From positions 31,733 to 95,732 of the forward strand of contig NHBR02000079.1 in the NCBI GenBank assembly GCA_002167435.2: a DNA stretch of 64,000 nt, in the 5' to 3' direction. Source of the stretch: Allomuricauda sp. TMED12. Lineage in GTDB: Bacteria; Bacteroidota; Bacteroidia; Flavobacteriales; Flavobacteriaceae. Shown here piece by piece: positions 33,625 to 41,852 of this stretch. Within the stretch, counting starts at the first letter, position 1. Every line of letters begins with the position of its first letter. The position numbers were made by a program, and so were the translations under genes. A model generated the notes under the pieces. The model made no database searches, was not told the DNA's origin, and saw only the letters and a list, made by a program, of their open reading frames with translations.

Positions 33625-35954
33625 TGGCAAAGAAGCGTCAAAAAAAACAGCAGCAGAATTTTTTTCCTTTCATAAAGTGGTTTTGGATTTTATTTGGAGC
33701 AGGAGTGTTTTCCATTGTCCTTATCTTTCTTTTGGCCTCTTGGGGAGCCTTTGGGGAAATGCCCACCTTTGAACGTTTGGAAAACCCAACCACCAATTTG
33801 GCAACGGAGTTTATCTCTTCTGATGGAGAAACATTGGGAAAACTATATCTTAATGACAATAGGACTCCCGTTACCTATGAGGGACTGCCCCAAAATTTGG
33901 TGAATGCATTGGTCGCTACCGAAGATGCTCGTTATTTTGATCACTCAGGAATTGATGCAAGAGGAACACTTAGGGCCGTAGCCTATTTAGGAACCAAAGG
34001 AGGCGCAAGTACCATTTCCCAACAGCTTTCGAAGTTGCTTTTTACCGAAAAACCATCAGGAGGAGTAGAAAGAATCATTCAAAAAATAAAAGAATGGGTA
34101 ATAGCTATCCGTTTGGAAAGGCAGTATACCAAAGAAGAAATCATAGCAATGTACTTAAATCAGTATGATTTCATTAACAACGCAGACGGTATACGTTCCG
34201 CTGCCAGAATTTATTTTGGCAAGGAACCGGCTGATTTAAGAACAGAGGAATCCGCTGTTCTGGTGGGGATGCTCAAAAATTCATCGCTATACAACCCCAT
34301 GCGACGTGAAGAATTGGTGTTCAACAGGCGTAACACCGTTCTCGGACAGATGGCAAAGTACGGATACATCTCCGAAGAGGTAAGGGATTCGTTGCAAGCC
34401 CGGGAGATGAAAATCAATTTTAATCCAGAATCACACCGAGAAGGTTTGGCCACTTATTTTAGAATGTATCTTCAACGTTGGCTAAATAATTGGGTGAAGG
34501 AAAACCCAAAACCAACCGGCGAAGAATATAATATCTATTTGGATGGACTAAAGGTTTATACCACCATTGACTCCAGAATGCAGCAAAATGCCGAAGAAGC
34601 CGTTCAAGAGCATATGAAGAATTTGCAGGCTGAGTTTTTTCATCAAAACACACCGCAAAGAAATGCAACAGCACCCTTTTTGGATATTTCTAGAGGTGCA
34701 ATCGACACCATTATGGATCGTGCCATGAGACGTTCCGCCAGATGGCGTCATCTAAAGAGAGATGGCTTATCTGAAAAAGAAATCGAGGCTACATTCCATA
34801 GAAAGGAGGAAATGACCGTTTTTGATTGGAACAGCGATTCCTATGAAAAGGACACTATCATGACCCCGATGGACTCCATTAGGTATTACAAAACGTTCTT
34901 GCGTACCGCCATGATGTCCATGGAGCCGCAAACAGGTCATGTAAAGGCTTGGGTAGGTGGAGTTGACTATAAGCATTTTCAATACGACAATGTGATTCAA
35001 GGCTCCAGACAAGCAGGTTCCTTGTTCAAGCCTTTTGTGTATGCAGCTGCAATTGACCAATTACGTTACTCACCCTGTTTCACATTGCCTGACAATATGT
35101 ATAGTATTGAACCGGGGAAACATGGAAACATGAAAGCCTGGACCCCAAAAAACTCTAATGGAAAATACTCTGGGGAGAATCTTTCACTAAAAGAGGCACT
35201 AGCAGGTTCAGTAAACACTATTACTGCTCAGCTTATGGATAGGGTTGGCCCTGGTTCGGTGGCTTCAATAGCTAAGAGTATGGGAATTACTAAAGAAATT
35301 CCAGAAGTGCCATCGATTGCATTGGGTACACCTGATGTAAACGTATATGAAATGGTGGGTGCTTTTGGTACTTATGCCAATCAAGGGGTATATGTAAAGC
35401 CTGTAATGGTGACCCGTATCGAAGATAAAAACGGCACTGTGCTTTATGAATATACTCCTGAAACAAAGGATGTGCTAAGTAAGGATGTCGCCTATGCCAT
35501 GGTCAACCTTTTGGAAGGGGTGACACAATATGGTTCTGGAGCGTGGTTGAGAGGTGATTATCATAAAAACGAAACACGGTTCAAAGAGGTAATGTCAGGA
35601 TACCCTTATAATTTTGAAAATCCTATTGCTGGAAAAACTGGTACTACACAGAATCAAAGTGATGGTTGGTTTATGGGCACGGTCCCTAATTTAGTGACAG
35701 GTGTTTGGGTTGGGGGAGAAGAAAGATCAATTCATTTTTCGAGTATTAGCTATGGACAGGGTGCAGTAATGTCATTACCTATTTGGGCTTTGTATATGAA
35801 GAAGAATTATGCCAATGACGAACTAGGTATTTCCAAAGAAGCTTTTGAAGAGCCCGAAGAAATGTCCATCAATATAGATTGTTCGAAAGAACAAGAAGAC
35901 GAAGAGCAGGAAAAAATTGATACAGAAGACGATTTGGACGACCTGGACTTTTAG
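33624..35954 (+). CDS. Penicillin-binding protein 1A (bifunctional transglycosylase/transpeptidase)
   Basis: The 776-residue protein polymerises and cross-links peptidoglycan. A membrane anchor (about 16-42) is followed by a GT51 domain (catalytic Glu in VATEDARYFDHSGID, then STISQQLSKLL) and a transpeptidase domain. The transpeptidase has nucleophile Ser466 in GSLFKP, GSVNT and KTGTT. The tail is acidic. It ends a ricT-gldH-PBP1A run and is followed by a strong terminator. Confidence 0.96.
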   Translation: MAKKRQKKQQQNFFPFIKWFWILFGAGVFSIVLIFLLASWGAFGEMPTFERLENPTTNLATEFISSDGETLGKLYLNDNRTPVTYEGLPQNLVNALVATEDARYFDHSGIDARGTLRAVAYLGTKGGASTISQQLSKLLFTEKPSGGVERIIQKIKEWVIAIRLERQYTKEEIIAMYLNQYDFINNADGIRSAARIYFGKEPADLRTEESAVLVGMLKNSSLYNPMRREELVFNRRNTVLGQMAKYGYISEEVRDSLQAREMKINFNPESHREGLATYFRMYLQRWLNNWVKENPKPTGEEYNIYLDGLKVYTTIDSRMQQNAEEAVQEHMKNLQAEFFHQNTPQRNATAPFLDISRGAIDTIMDRAMRRSARWRHLKRDGLSEKEIEATFHRKEEMTVFDWNSDSYEKDTIMTPMDSIRYYKTFLRTAMMSMEPQTGHVKAWVGGVDYKHFQYDNVIQGSRQAGSLFKPFVYAAAIDQLRYSPCFTLPDNMYSIEPGKHGNMKAWTPKNSNGKYSGENLSLKEALAGSVNTITAQLMDRVGPGSVASIAKSMGITKEIPEVPSIALGTPDVNVYEMVGAFGTYANQGVYVKPVMVTRIEDKNGTVLYEYTPETKDVLSKDVAYAMVNLLEGVTQYGSGAWLRGDYHKNETRFKEVMSGYPYNFENPIAGKTGTTQNQSDGWFMGTVPNLVTGVWVGGEERSIHFSSISYGQGAVMSLPIWALYMKKNYANDELGISKEAFEEPEEMSINIDCSKEQEDEEQEKIDTEDDLDDLDF

Positions 35955-35971
35955 CCTAAAATATTTTAAAG

Positions 35972-36011
35972 AAAAGCCCCAAGCATATCTTAATTTGCTT
36001 GGGGCTTTTTT
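35972..36011 (+). terminator. Rho-independent terminator after PBP1A
   Basis: AAAAGCCCCAAGCA pairs perfectly with TGCTTGGGGCTTTT around a 10-nt loop, followed by a T run. It is one of the clearest terminators in the window. Confidence 0.9.
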
Positions 36012-36051
36012 ATTTAAATCGTAATTTCAGGCAATCATAAATACTAATTAA

Positions 36052-36753
36052 ATGATCAGTAAGAAAGTTGCCAATGTTACCGAAGCTTTGAAGGGAGTCG
36101 AGAATGGTATGACCTTCATGTTAGGCGGATTTGGCTTATGTGGAATACCTGAAAATGCCATAGCAGAATTAGTGCGATTGGGGATTAAGGATATCACCTG
36201 CATTTCCAACAATGCGGGTGTTGATGATTTTGGCCTAGGGCTGCTTCTGCAAAAGCATCAGATTAAAAAAATGATATCGTCCTATGTAGGTGAAAACGAT
36301 GAGTTTGAACGTCAAATGTTGAGCGGAGAACTGGAGGTCGAATTAACACCGCAAGGAACACTGGCCGAAAAATGTAGGGCGGCACAATCCGGTTTCCCAG
36401 CTTTCTATACTCCAGCAGGTTATGGAACTGAGGTGGCAGAAGGAAAAGAGACTCGGGAGTTCGATGGAAAAATGTATGTGCTTGAGCCAGCTTTTAAAGC
36501 AGACTTTTCTTTTGTAAAGGCATGGAAGGGAGACGAGGCCGGTAATTTAATATTCAAGGGAACAGCAAGAAACTTTAATCCATGTATGTGTGGCGCTGCT
36601 ACCATTACTGTAGCTGAGGTGGAGGAATTGCTTCCAGCAGGAAGTTTGGATCCCAATGAAATCCATATTCCCGGAATATTTGTACAGCGTATTTTCCAAG
36701 GAGAATCATTTGAGAAAAGGATAGAGCAGCGAACAGTTAGACAGAAAAGTTAA
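36052..36753 (+). CDS. 3-oxoacid CoA-transferase subunit A
   Basis: The 233-residue alpha subunit of a class I CoA transferase has the family pattern [18 protein letters not shown] and [18 protein letters not shown]. With subunit B it transfers CoA between succinyl-CoA and acetoacetate or a related acid. The subunit B gene starts 2 bp after this stop. Confidence 0.94.
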   Translation: MISKKVANVTEALKGVENGMTFMLGGFGLCGIPENAIAELVRLGIKDITCISNNAGVDDFGLGLLLQKHQIKKMISSYVGENDEFERQMLSGELEVELTPQGTLAEKCRAAQSGFPAFYTPAGYGTEVAEGKETREFDGKMYVLEPAFKADFSFVKAWKGDEAGNLIFKGTARNFNPCMCGAATITVAEVEELLPAGSLDPNEIHIPGIFVQRIFQGESFEKRIEQRTVRQKS

Positions 36754-36755
36754 TT

Positions 36756-37409
36756 ATGTTAGATAAAAACGGAATAGCAAAACGGATAGCAAAAGAGGTC
36801 AAGGACGGATATTACGTAAACCTTGGCATAGGCATACCTACCTTGGTAGCCAATTTTGTTAGAGACGACATAAGTGTTGAATTCCAGAGCGAGAATGGAG
36901 TATTGGGAATGGGTCCTTTCCCGTTTGAAGGGGAAGAGGATGCCGACATCATCAATGCTGGAAAGCAAACTATAACAACACTGCCGGGAGCATCTTTTTT
37001 TGATTCGGCTTTGAGTTTCGCCATGATTCGTGGTAAACATGTGCACCTAACCATTTTGGGGGCGATGGAAGTAGCGGAAAATGGAGATATCGCCAATTGG
37101 AAAATCCCAGGCAAAATGGTAAAAGGGATGGGAGGTGCCATGGACCTTGTGGCATCTGCCGAGAATATTATTGTAGCCATGATGCATACCAATAGGGCTG
37201 GAAAATCAAAATTATTGAAACGATGTACTTTACCATTGACTGGAGTGGGTTGTGTTAAGAGGATAGTTACCAACCTTGCTGTATTGGAGGTGACTCCAGA
37301 CGGTTTCAAATTATTGGAAAGGGCACCGGGCGTTTCTGTAGAGGAAATTGAAAAGGCAACGGAAGGAAAGTTGGTAGTGAATGGTGAGATTCCCGAAATG
37401 AACATTTAA
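36756..37409 (+). CDS. 3-oxoacid CoA-transferase subunit B
   Basis: The 217-residue beta subunit carries the catalytic glutamate in the SENGVLGMGPFP motif and the GGAMDLV segment. It pairs with the preceding gene to make the heteromeric enzyme for ketone-body or short-chain acid use. Start ATG 36756. Confidence 0.95.
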   Translation: MLDKNGIAKRIAKEVKDGYYVNLGIGIPTLVANFVRDDISVEFQSENGVLGMGPFPFEGEEDADIINAGKQTITTLPGASFFDSALSFAMIRGKHVHLTILGAMEVAENGDIANWKIPGKMVKGMGGAMDLVASAENIIVAMMHTNRAGKSKLLKRCTLPLTGVGCVKRIVTNLAVLEVTPDGFKLLERAPGVSVEEIEKATEGKLVVNGEIPEMNI

Positions 37410-37484
37410 TAAATATCCAAAGCTTTTTTACAACAAAAACGAGCGATTACACAACAATAGTTTTAAATTACCATTCATCGAGTA

Positions 37485-37492
37485 TATATTTG
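37485..37492 (+). promoter_or_regulatory. Candidate -7 box of an unannotated small transcription unit
   Basis: TATATTTG matches TAnnTTTG exactly. About 180 bp downstream lies a terminator, with a 34-codon frame in between. No clear TTTG at -33. Confidence 0.45.
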
Positions 37493-37541
37493 GTTATATC
37501 GAAATTTTTACCCAAATTAACACCGTTAAAACCTATTCACC

Positions 37542-37646
37542 ATGGCCCTAAAATCAAAAACTACGATGGACGAGAATGTACAAGTTTACAGAAACGATTT
37601 TTTCACAGGTTTTATGCTTTTGATCAAGAAGCTTTTTATGCTATAG
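37542..37646 (+). CDS. Candidate small protein (34 aa) in its own transcription unit
   Basis: ATG 37542 to TAG 37646 encodes a 34-residue peptide beginning MALKSKTTMDENVQVYR and ending in a hydrophobic, basic helix (FFTGFMLLIKKLFML). It is bracketed by a -7 box at 37485 and a terminator at 37674-37704, so a transcript of about 200 nt is likely. The C-terminal half could associate with the membrane. I do not recognise it. The transcript could instead be a small RNA. Confidence 0.4.
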   Translation: MALKSKTTMDENVQVYRNDFFTGFMLLIKKLFML

Positions 37647-37673
37647 ATCGGTATTTATCCCCCTGAAAAATAT

Positions 37674-37704
37674 GGAGCCAACATCTTGTTAGGCTCTTTT
37701 TTTT
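37674..37704 (+). terminator. Rho-independent terminator of the small unit
   Basis: GAGCCAACA pairs with TGTTAGGCTC (one bulged A) around a 3-nt loop, followed by eight T. It is 28 bp after the 34-codon frame and 29 bp before the acetyltransferase ATG. Confidence 0.75.
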
Positions 37705-37732
37705 GCGGTAATTTTAAGCAAAACCTATTTTA

Positions 37733-38248
37733 ATGCCCCTTCACCTTCGGGAATGTGATAATACTGATTTGGAAACCTTGGTTAAAATATCCAAGAACAC
37801 CTTTGCGGTTGCATTTGAAAAAGATAATAATCCTGATGACTTTCAATCCTATATTCAAGAAGCTTTCCATCCAAGTAAACTAGCTGCCGAACTTGCCAAT
37901 GAGAACTGCCTTTTTCATTTTGTCTACGATGATGAAGTATTGGTGGGGTATTTCAAATTAAACATTGGAACGGCACAGACCGATGTACATGATCCCAATG
38001 CGTTGGAAATTGAACGTATTTATGTGCTAGAGAATCATCAAGGCAAAACGATAGGTTCGTGGATGCTTCAACAGATTATTTTTTTAGCTAAATCAGTGAG
38101 CAAGGAATTCATTTGGCTTGGTGTATGGGAACATAACCCCAAAGCCATCAGTTTCTATAAGAGACATGGTTTTACAAAGTTTGATGAGCATCCCTATTAT
38201 ATAGGTTCGGATAAACAAACCGATTGGTTGATGCGTTTAGAGCTTTAA
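37733..38248 (+). CDS. GNAT family N-acetyltransferase
   Basis: The 171-residue protein is a GNAT fold acetyltransferase. The acetyl-CoA binding region is seen at IERIYVLENHQGKTIGSWMLQQI and the C-terminal NPKAISFYKRHGFTKF is typical. Substrate unknown; many relatives act on polyamines or protein N-termini. It converges with a small minus-strand gene, overlapping it by 12 bp. Confidence 0.92.
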   Translation: MPLHLRECDNTDLETLVKISKNTFAVAFEKDNNPDDFQSYIQEAFHPSKLAAELANENCLFHFVYDDEVLVGYFKLNIGTAQTDVHDPNALEIERIYVLENHQGKTIGSWMLQQIIFLAKSVSKEFIWLGVWEHNPKAISFYKRHGFTKFDEHPYYIGSDKQTDWLMRLEL

Positions 38249-38557
38249 AAGATTACCCAGATAAAGAATATCACCCTCGGCTTGTAGTTTATAAGCAAAA
38301 GAGTTCTCAAACGCTGCATGAATCAATAAGGAAATCGCATTGGCATTCAGCTTGGTCAAGCTATTGGTACGGTAAACCACATCCCTTATGGTGGAAAAGC
38401 TCACACTGCTCTGAATGGCAATATTGGCAAAATCGTTTTTAGAAGTGTTTCTTCTAATTATCTCGGAAAGCTTTTCACTGATTGGTTTGCCAAAATCTGC
38501 TTCACAAAAGATTAATTCACTTTTTACAAGTGGCCCAAGGCCTTTGGTGGAACCCAT
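38237..38557 (-). CDS. Hypothetical protein, possibly Cro-like DNA-binding
   Basis: The 106-residue protein is predicted mostly helical. The segment FANIAIQSSVSFSTIRDVVYRTNSLTKLNANAISLL has the spacing of a Cro/CI-type helix-turn-helix, though without a strong signature. It is divergent from the S24-type repressor gene at 38698, sharing its 140-bp regulatory gap. I do not recognise the family. Confidence 0.6.
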   Translation of the reverse strand: MGSTKGLGPLVKSELIFCEADFGKPISEKLSEIIRRNTSKNDFANIAIQSSVSFSTIRDVVYRTNSLTKLNANAISLLIHAAFENSFAYKLQAEGDILYLGNLLKL

Positions 38558-38585
38558 ATATAACTCTGGTTTAAATAATTATATG

Positions 38586-38614
38586 TTGGGGTCAAATCGG
38601 ATTTTCTATATTTG
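38586..38614 (+). promoter_or_regulatory. Promoter of the S24-type repressor gene
   Basis: TTG (38586-38588), an 18-bp spacer, then TATATTTG (38607-38614). Both elements match the Bacteroidota consensus. A dyad starts 3 bp downstream, over the expected start of transcription. Confidence 0.6.
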
Positions 38615-38616
38615 GC

Positions 38617-38633
38617 CTGTAACCCAATTACAG
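38617..38633. promoter_or_regulatory. Operator candidate O1 (CTGTAA-N5-TTACAG)
   Basis: CTGTAACCCAATTACAG is a perfect 6-bp dyad around a 5-bp centre, just after the promoter. It shares the GTAA-N5-TTAC core with O2 at 38666, supporting a common binding protein, most simply the adjacent repressor. Confidence 0.55.
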
Positions 38634-38665
38634 AAAACTAGATAAATTGCTGCGTTGAGTGCTTA

Positions 38666-38686
38666 TTGCGTAACAATATTACACAA
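38666..38686. promoter_or_regulatory. Operator candidate O2 (TTGnGTAA-N5-TTACnCAA)
   Basis: A 21-bp dyad with arms TTGcGTAA and TTACaCAA, seven of eight arm positions symmetric, ending 11 bp before the repressor ATG. Same core as O1, 49 bp away centre to centre. Confidence 0.55.
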
Positions 38687-38697
38687 TATAGAAATAA

Positions 38698-39402
38698 ATG
38701 TATATAATAAAGCAGTTACGAAGAAAAAATAATATCAGCCAATCGCAATTGGGCAAAGAGATTGGTGTCAGTCTTCGTACCATTCAGCTATATGAAAGGA
38801 AGGATGCCAACATTCCTATAAAGAATCTAACCAAGATTGCCGAGTATTTTGGACTTACCATTGCCGAACTTTATATGCACGAGGTTAACGATATGGGCGA
38901 GGCCTATACCAAAAGACAACCTTTTACCAAGCATGGCAGCGTTTTTTATCCTTTGGAGCATGGAAAGTATCTGGTAATGGCTCCATTGGTATTGGTGGAA
39001 TGGCATCAAAAATATATAGCGAGTTTGCAGAAGGAATCTTTAAGTAATCCATTCCAAGGAGGTTTCATCATTGACTTTTTAACGGACGAGCCCCATCGCA
39101 TATTCGAAGTATCCGGCGATTCCATGAACGACAACAGTGTTGCTGCCATTCCAAATAAGTCCTATGTACTTGGGTTGGAAATCAAAAAAGAATCGTTGGC
39201 ACGCAACAAGGAGGCCTATTGGAACCAATCATACATATTGGTTTGTGTGGATAGGATTATCTGTAAACGGCTTACAGGGTATAATAGGAAAAGTAAAACA
39301 ATATTATGCCACAATTTGAATTCATCCCCTGAATTCCAGGATTTTGAATTGCCTTTGGATGATGTACTTCAGATTTTCAAAATAGTTAAAAAGCAACTTT
39401 AG
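38698..39402 (+). CDS. XRE-family repressor with S24-like C-terminal domain
   Basis: The 234-residue protein has an N-terminal XRE helix-turn-helix (about 1-60; ISQSQLGKEIGVSLRTIQLYE). The C-terminal S24/LexA-like domain has the serine in VSGDSMND and a candidate lysine in RIICKRLTG. Such proteins may be phage-type repressors that cleave themselves, or stress regulators. No phage genes are nearby. Two matching dyads in front of the gene suggest autoregulation. Confidence 0.85.
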   Translation: MYIIKQLRRKNNISQSQLGKEIGVSLRTIQLYERKDANIPIKNLTKIAEYFGLTIAELYMHEVNDMGEAYTKRQPFTKHGSVFYPLEHGKYLVMAPLVLVEWHQKYIASLQKESLSNPFQGGFIIDFLTDEPHRIFEVSGDSMNDNSVAAIPNKSYVLGLEIKKESLARNKEAYWNQSYILVCVDRIICKRLTGYNRKSKTILCHNLNSSPEFQDFELPLDDVLQIFKIVKKQL

Positions 39403-39413
39403 CCTTCCAATAC

Positions 39414-40559
39414 TCAAATTGAATTCAATATTTGGGAAGCTTTGTCCAAAACATCGTTGGTCTTCGCAAAGCAAAACCGCAGAAATTTCTTGTCATAATC
39501 CGCCTTGCAAAATACAGAGACCGGAATACTCGCAAGCTTATATTCCTTGATCAAACGTTCCACAAAGACCGTATCCCTTTCGTCTGTGATGTCCGAATAA
39601 TCCAATAATTGAAAATAAGTACCGGCCGAAGGGACCATTTTAAATCTGGAGTCTTTGATGCCATTTAAGAAAAAATCCCGTTTCTCTTGATAAAAACCAC
39701 CAAGATTTAGATAATGCTGGGGATCATCTAAGTATTGGGCTAGAGCAATCTGCAGCGGATGATTCACCGAAAACACATTGAACTGGTGTACTTTTTGAAA
39801 CTCTTTCATCAAGGGTTTTGGAGCTACGCAATAACCCATTTTCCAACCAGTGGCATGAAATGTTTTTCCAAACGAAGAACAAATGACACTTCTGGCAGCC
39901 AAGTCTGGATATTTCGCTGCACTCTCATGCAACTTGCCATCAAAAACAATATGTTCATAAACCTCATCGCTCAACAAGATAATATCGGTATCCCTTAAAA
40001 TTTCTTGAAGCTGTAGCATATCCTTTTTAGACCAAATGGTGCCCGTGGGATTGTGCGGAGTGTTAAAGATGACCATTTTGGTTTTTGGGGTTATGGCCGA
40101 TTTAAAAGCGCTCCAATTCATTTTAAAATTATTCCCCACCAAGGGCATCGCTATACTTTTGCCACCAAAAAGGGATATGGCGGGTTCGTAGCAATCAAAG
40201 GCGGGTTCTATAACAATCACTTCATCTTTGGGGTGCACAAAGGCGCCGATAGTAGTGAAAATCGCTTGTGTTGCACCAGCGGTAACGGTGATTTCAGATT
40301 CAGGATGGTAATAGGTACCATACAAGCGCTCAATTTTTTCTGAAACGGCCTCCCGAAGGGAGAGTGCTCCTTGCATAGGAGCATATTGATTATGTCCTTT
40401 TTTATAAGCTTCGCTCACGAGTTTCAGAAGTTTCGGGTCGGGGTCAAAGTTTGGAAATCCTTGGGATAGATTTATGGCATCATGATCATGGGCCAGTTGA
40501 CTGATGGTTGTAAAAATGGTGGTGCCCACATGAGGCAGTTTCGATAGTGGTTCAATCAT
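39414..40559 (-). CDS. Methionine aminotransferase-like PLP enzyme
   Basis: The 381-residue class I/II aminotransferase carries the PLP lysine in SSFGKTFHATGWKMGY, and NTPHNPTGT and the C-terminal arginine in KFLRFCFAK. The start INLSQGFPNFDPD resembles the YbdL/methionine aminotransferase group. It transaminates methionine or aromatic amino acids with 2-oxoacids. It overlaps the Vsr-like gene upstream by 8 bp. Confidence 0.9.
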   Translation of the reverse strand: MIEPLSKLPHVGTTIFTTISQLAHDHDAINLSQGFPNFDPDPKLLKLVSEAYKKGHNQYAPMQGALSLREAVSEKIERLYGTYYHPESEITVTAGATQAIFTTIGAFVHPKDEVIVIEPAFDCYEPAISLFGGKSIAMPLVGNNFKMNWSAFKSAITPKTKMVIFNTPHNPTGTIWSKKDMLQLQEILRDTDIILLSDEVYEHIVFDGKLHESAAKYPDLAARSVICSSFGKTFHATGWKMGYCVAPKPLMKEFQKVHQFNVFSVNHPLQIALAQYLDDPQHYLNLGGFYQEKRDFFLNGIKDSRFKMVPSAGTYFQLLDYSDITDERDTVFVERLIKEYKLASIPVSVFCKADYDKKFLRFCFAKTNDVLDKASQILNSI

Positions 40560-41031
40560 TAGTGTGATGTTCGTTTAAAGCGTTAAGCACTTTTTCCAGG
40601 CAACTTTCCAAGTCTTTTTTCACTTCGGTTTCCCAAAACCGGAACACGGTGTAACCCATTTGCTCCAATGCTTCGTTCACTTCTTGGTCCCGTTGTATGT
40701 TGCGTTCAATTTTAGGAATCCAAAACTCGCGGTTGCTCTTTATCTTATGCTTGCGTTCCTCCCAATTATGCCCATGCCAGAATTCCCCATCAATAAATAT
40801 GACGGTTTTGTACTTTTTTAATGCAATATCAGGCCTTCCTATGAGCTTTTTGTAATCTACCCGATATCTGTAGCCCTCTTGCCATAACGCTTTTCTAAAC
40901 GCAAGTTCCGGCTTGGTGTTTTTGCCGCGTATTTTTCCCATGATCTTGGAACGCTCGGGTGTAGTATAAAAACCGGATTCCTCATTGAAACGAGGTACTT
41001 TGATTCGTTCTTTCGGGTATTCTTTGGGCAT
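40552..41031 (-). CDS. Very short patch repair (Vsr)-like endonuclease lacking zinc cysteines
   Basis: The 159-residue protein follows the Vsr pattern: IMGKIRGKNTKPELAFRKALW, then GRPDIALKKYKTVIFIDGEFWHGHNW, FWIPKIERNIQRDQEVNEAL and VFRFWETEV. Asp in GRPD and His in FWHGH are kept. The cysteines that hold the structural zinc in E. coli Vsr (GCFWH, VWEC) are Glu, Trp and Thr here. No Dcm-type methyltransferase is nearby, so a T:G repair role is uncertain. ATG 41031 (MPKEYPK) is chosen. Confidence 0.85.
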   Translation of the reverse strand: MPKEYPKERIKVPRFNEESGFYTTPERSKIMGKIRGKNTKPELAFRKALWQEGYRYRVDYKKLIGRPDIALKKYKTVIFIDGEFWHGHNWEERKHKIKSNREFWIPKIERNIQRDQEVNEALEQMGYTVFRFWETEVKKDLESCLEKVLNALNEHHTND

Positions 41032-41044
41032 ACTGTAAGATAAC

Positions 41045-41080
41045 AAAAAACCCAAACTCCTGATGGAATTTGGGTTTTGT
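41045..41080 (-). terminator. Terminator after sdhB
   Basis: On the minus strand AAAACCCAAATTCC pairs with GGAGTTTGGGTTTT (one mismatch, 4-nt loop), followed by TT. It lies between the sdhB stop and the Vsr-like gene. Confidence 0.75.
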
Positions 41081-41099
41081 ATATAAAAATGTATGTTGT

Positions 41100-41846
41100 C
41101 TATCCCTTACATGTTGCAGCAAGGTATTCACGGTTCATACGGGCAATGTTCGTTAAAGAAATACCTTTAGGGCATTCCACCTCACAAGCTCCGGTGTTGG
41201 TACAGTTACCAAAACCTTCCAAATCCATTTGACGAACCATGTTCTGTACACGCTCGGTAGCTTCCACTTGTCCTTGAGGCAACAAAGCAAATTGGGAAAC
41301 CTTGGCAGAGGTGAACAACATAGCACTTGCGTTTTTACAAGCGGCTACGCAGGCCCCACAACCAATACAGGTAGCGGCATCCATGGCTTCATCCGCATCG
41401 TATTTATTAATTGGAATAGTGTTGGCATCAATCGTGTTACCAGAAGTGTTCACGGAGATATATCCACCCGCTTGCTGAATACGGTCAAAAGCGCTTCGGT
41501 CCACAATCAAATCCTTGATCACTGGGAATGCCTTTGCACGGAATGGTTCAATTACAATGGTATCCCCATCGTTGAACTTACGCATGTGCAACTGGCAAGT
41601 GGTCACCAATCTATCCGGGCCGTGTGGTTCTCCATTGATCTGCAAGGAACAAGTGCCACAAATACCTTCCCTACAATCGTGGTCGAACTCCACAGGTTCT
41701 TCTCCTTTGGAGATCAAGTCTTCATTTAAAATATCCAGCATCTCCAAGAAAGACATATCACCTTCTACACCGTCAAGGGTATAATCAACTATTTTTCCTG
41801 GTGCGGATGCATCTTTCTGACGCCATATTTTTAGATATAATTTCAT
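41100..41846 (-). CDS. sdhB: Succinate dehydrogenase/fumarate reductase iron-sulfur subunit
   Basis: The 248-residue subunit carries three iron-sulfur clusters. The [2Fe-2S] motif is [13 protein letters not shown] and the ferredoxin-type motifs are [11 protein letters not shown] and [14 protein letters not shown]. It passes electrons from SdhA to the membrane subunit. It is the last gene of sdhCAB. Confidence 0.97.
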   Translation of the reverse strand: MKLYLKIWRQKDASAPGKIVDYTLDGVEGDMSFLEMLDILNEDLISKGEEPVEFDHDCREGICGTCSLQINGEPHGPDRLVTTCQLHMRKFNDGDTIVIEPFRAKAFPVIKDLIVDRSAFDRIQQAGGYISVNTSGNTIDANTIPINKYDADEAMDAATCIGCGACVAACKNASAMLFTSAKVSQFALLPQGQVEATERVQNMVRQMDLEGFGNCTNTGACEVECPKGISLTNIARMNREYLAATCKG

Positions 41847-41852
41847 AGTTTC

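Noticed and set aside
36812..37405. 197-codon open frame on the minus strand
   Set aside because: Antisense to CoA-transferase subunit B, which has the catalytic SENG motif.
38224..38442. 72-codon open frame on the plus strand at the end of the acetyltransferase
   Set aside because: Overlaps both the acetyltransferase end and the 106-residue minus-strand gene; composition rich in Trp/Ser/His is not gene-like.
38237..39402. Considered a prophage remnant because of the S24-type repressor
   Set aside because: No integrase, structural or lysis genes nearby; flanked by housekeeping genes.
41229..41729. 166-codon open frame on the plus strand
   Set aside because: Antisense to sdhB.
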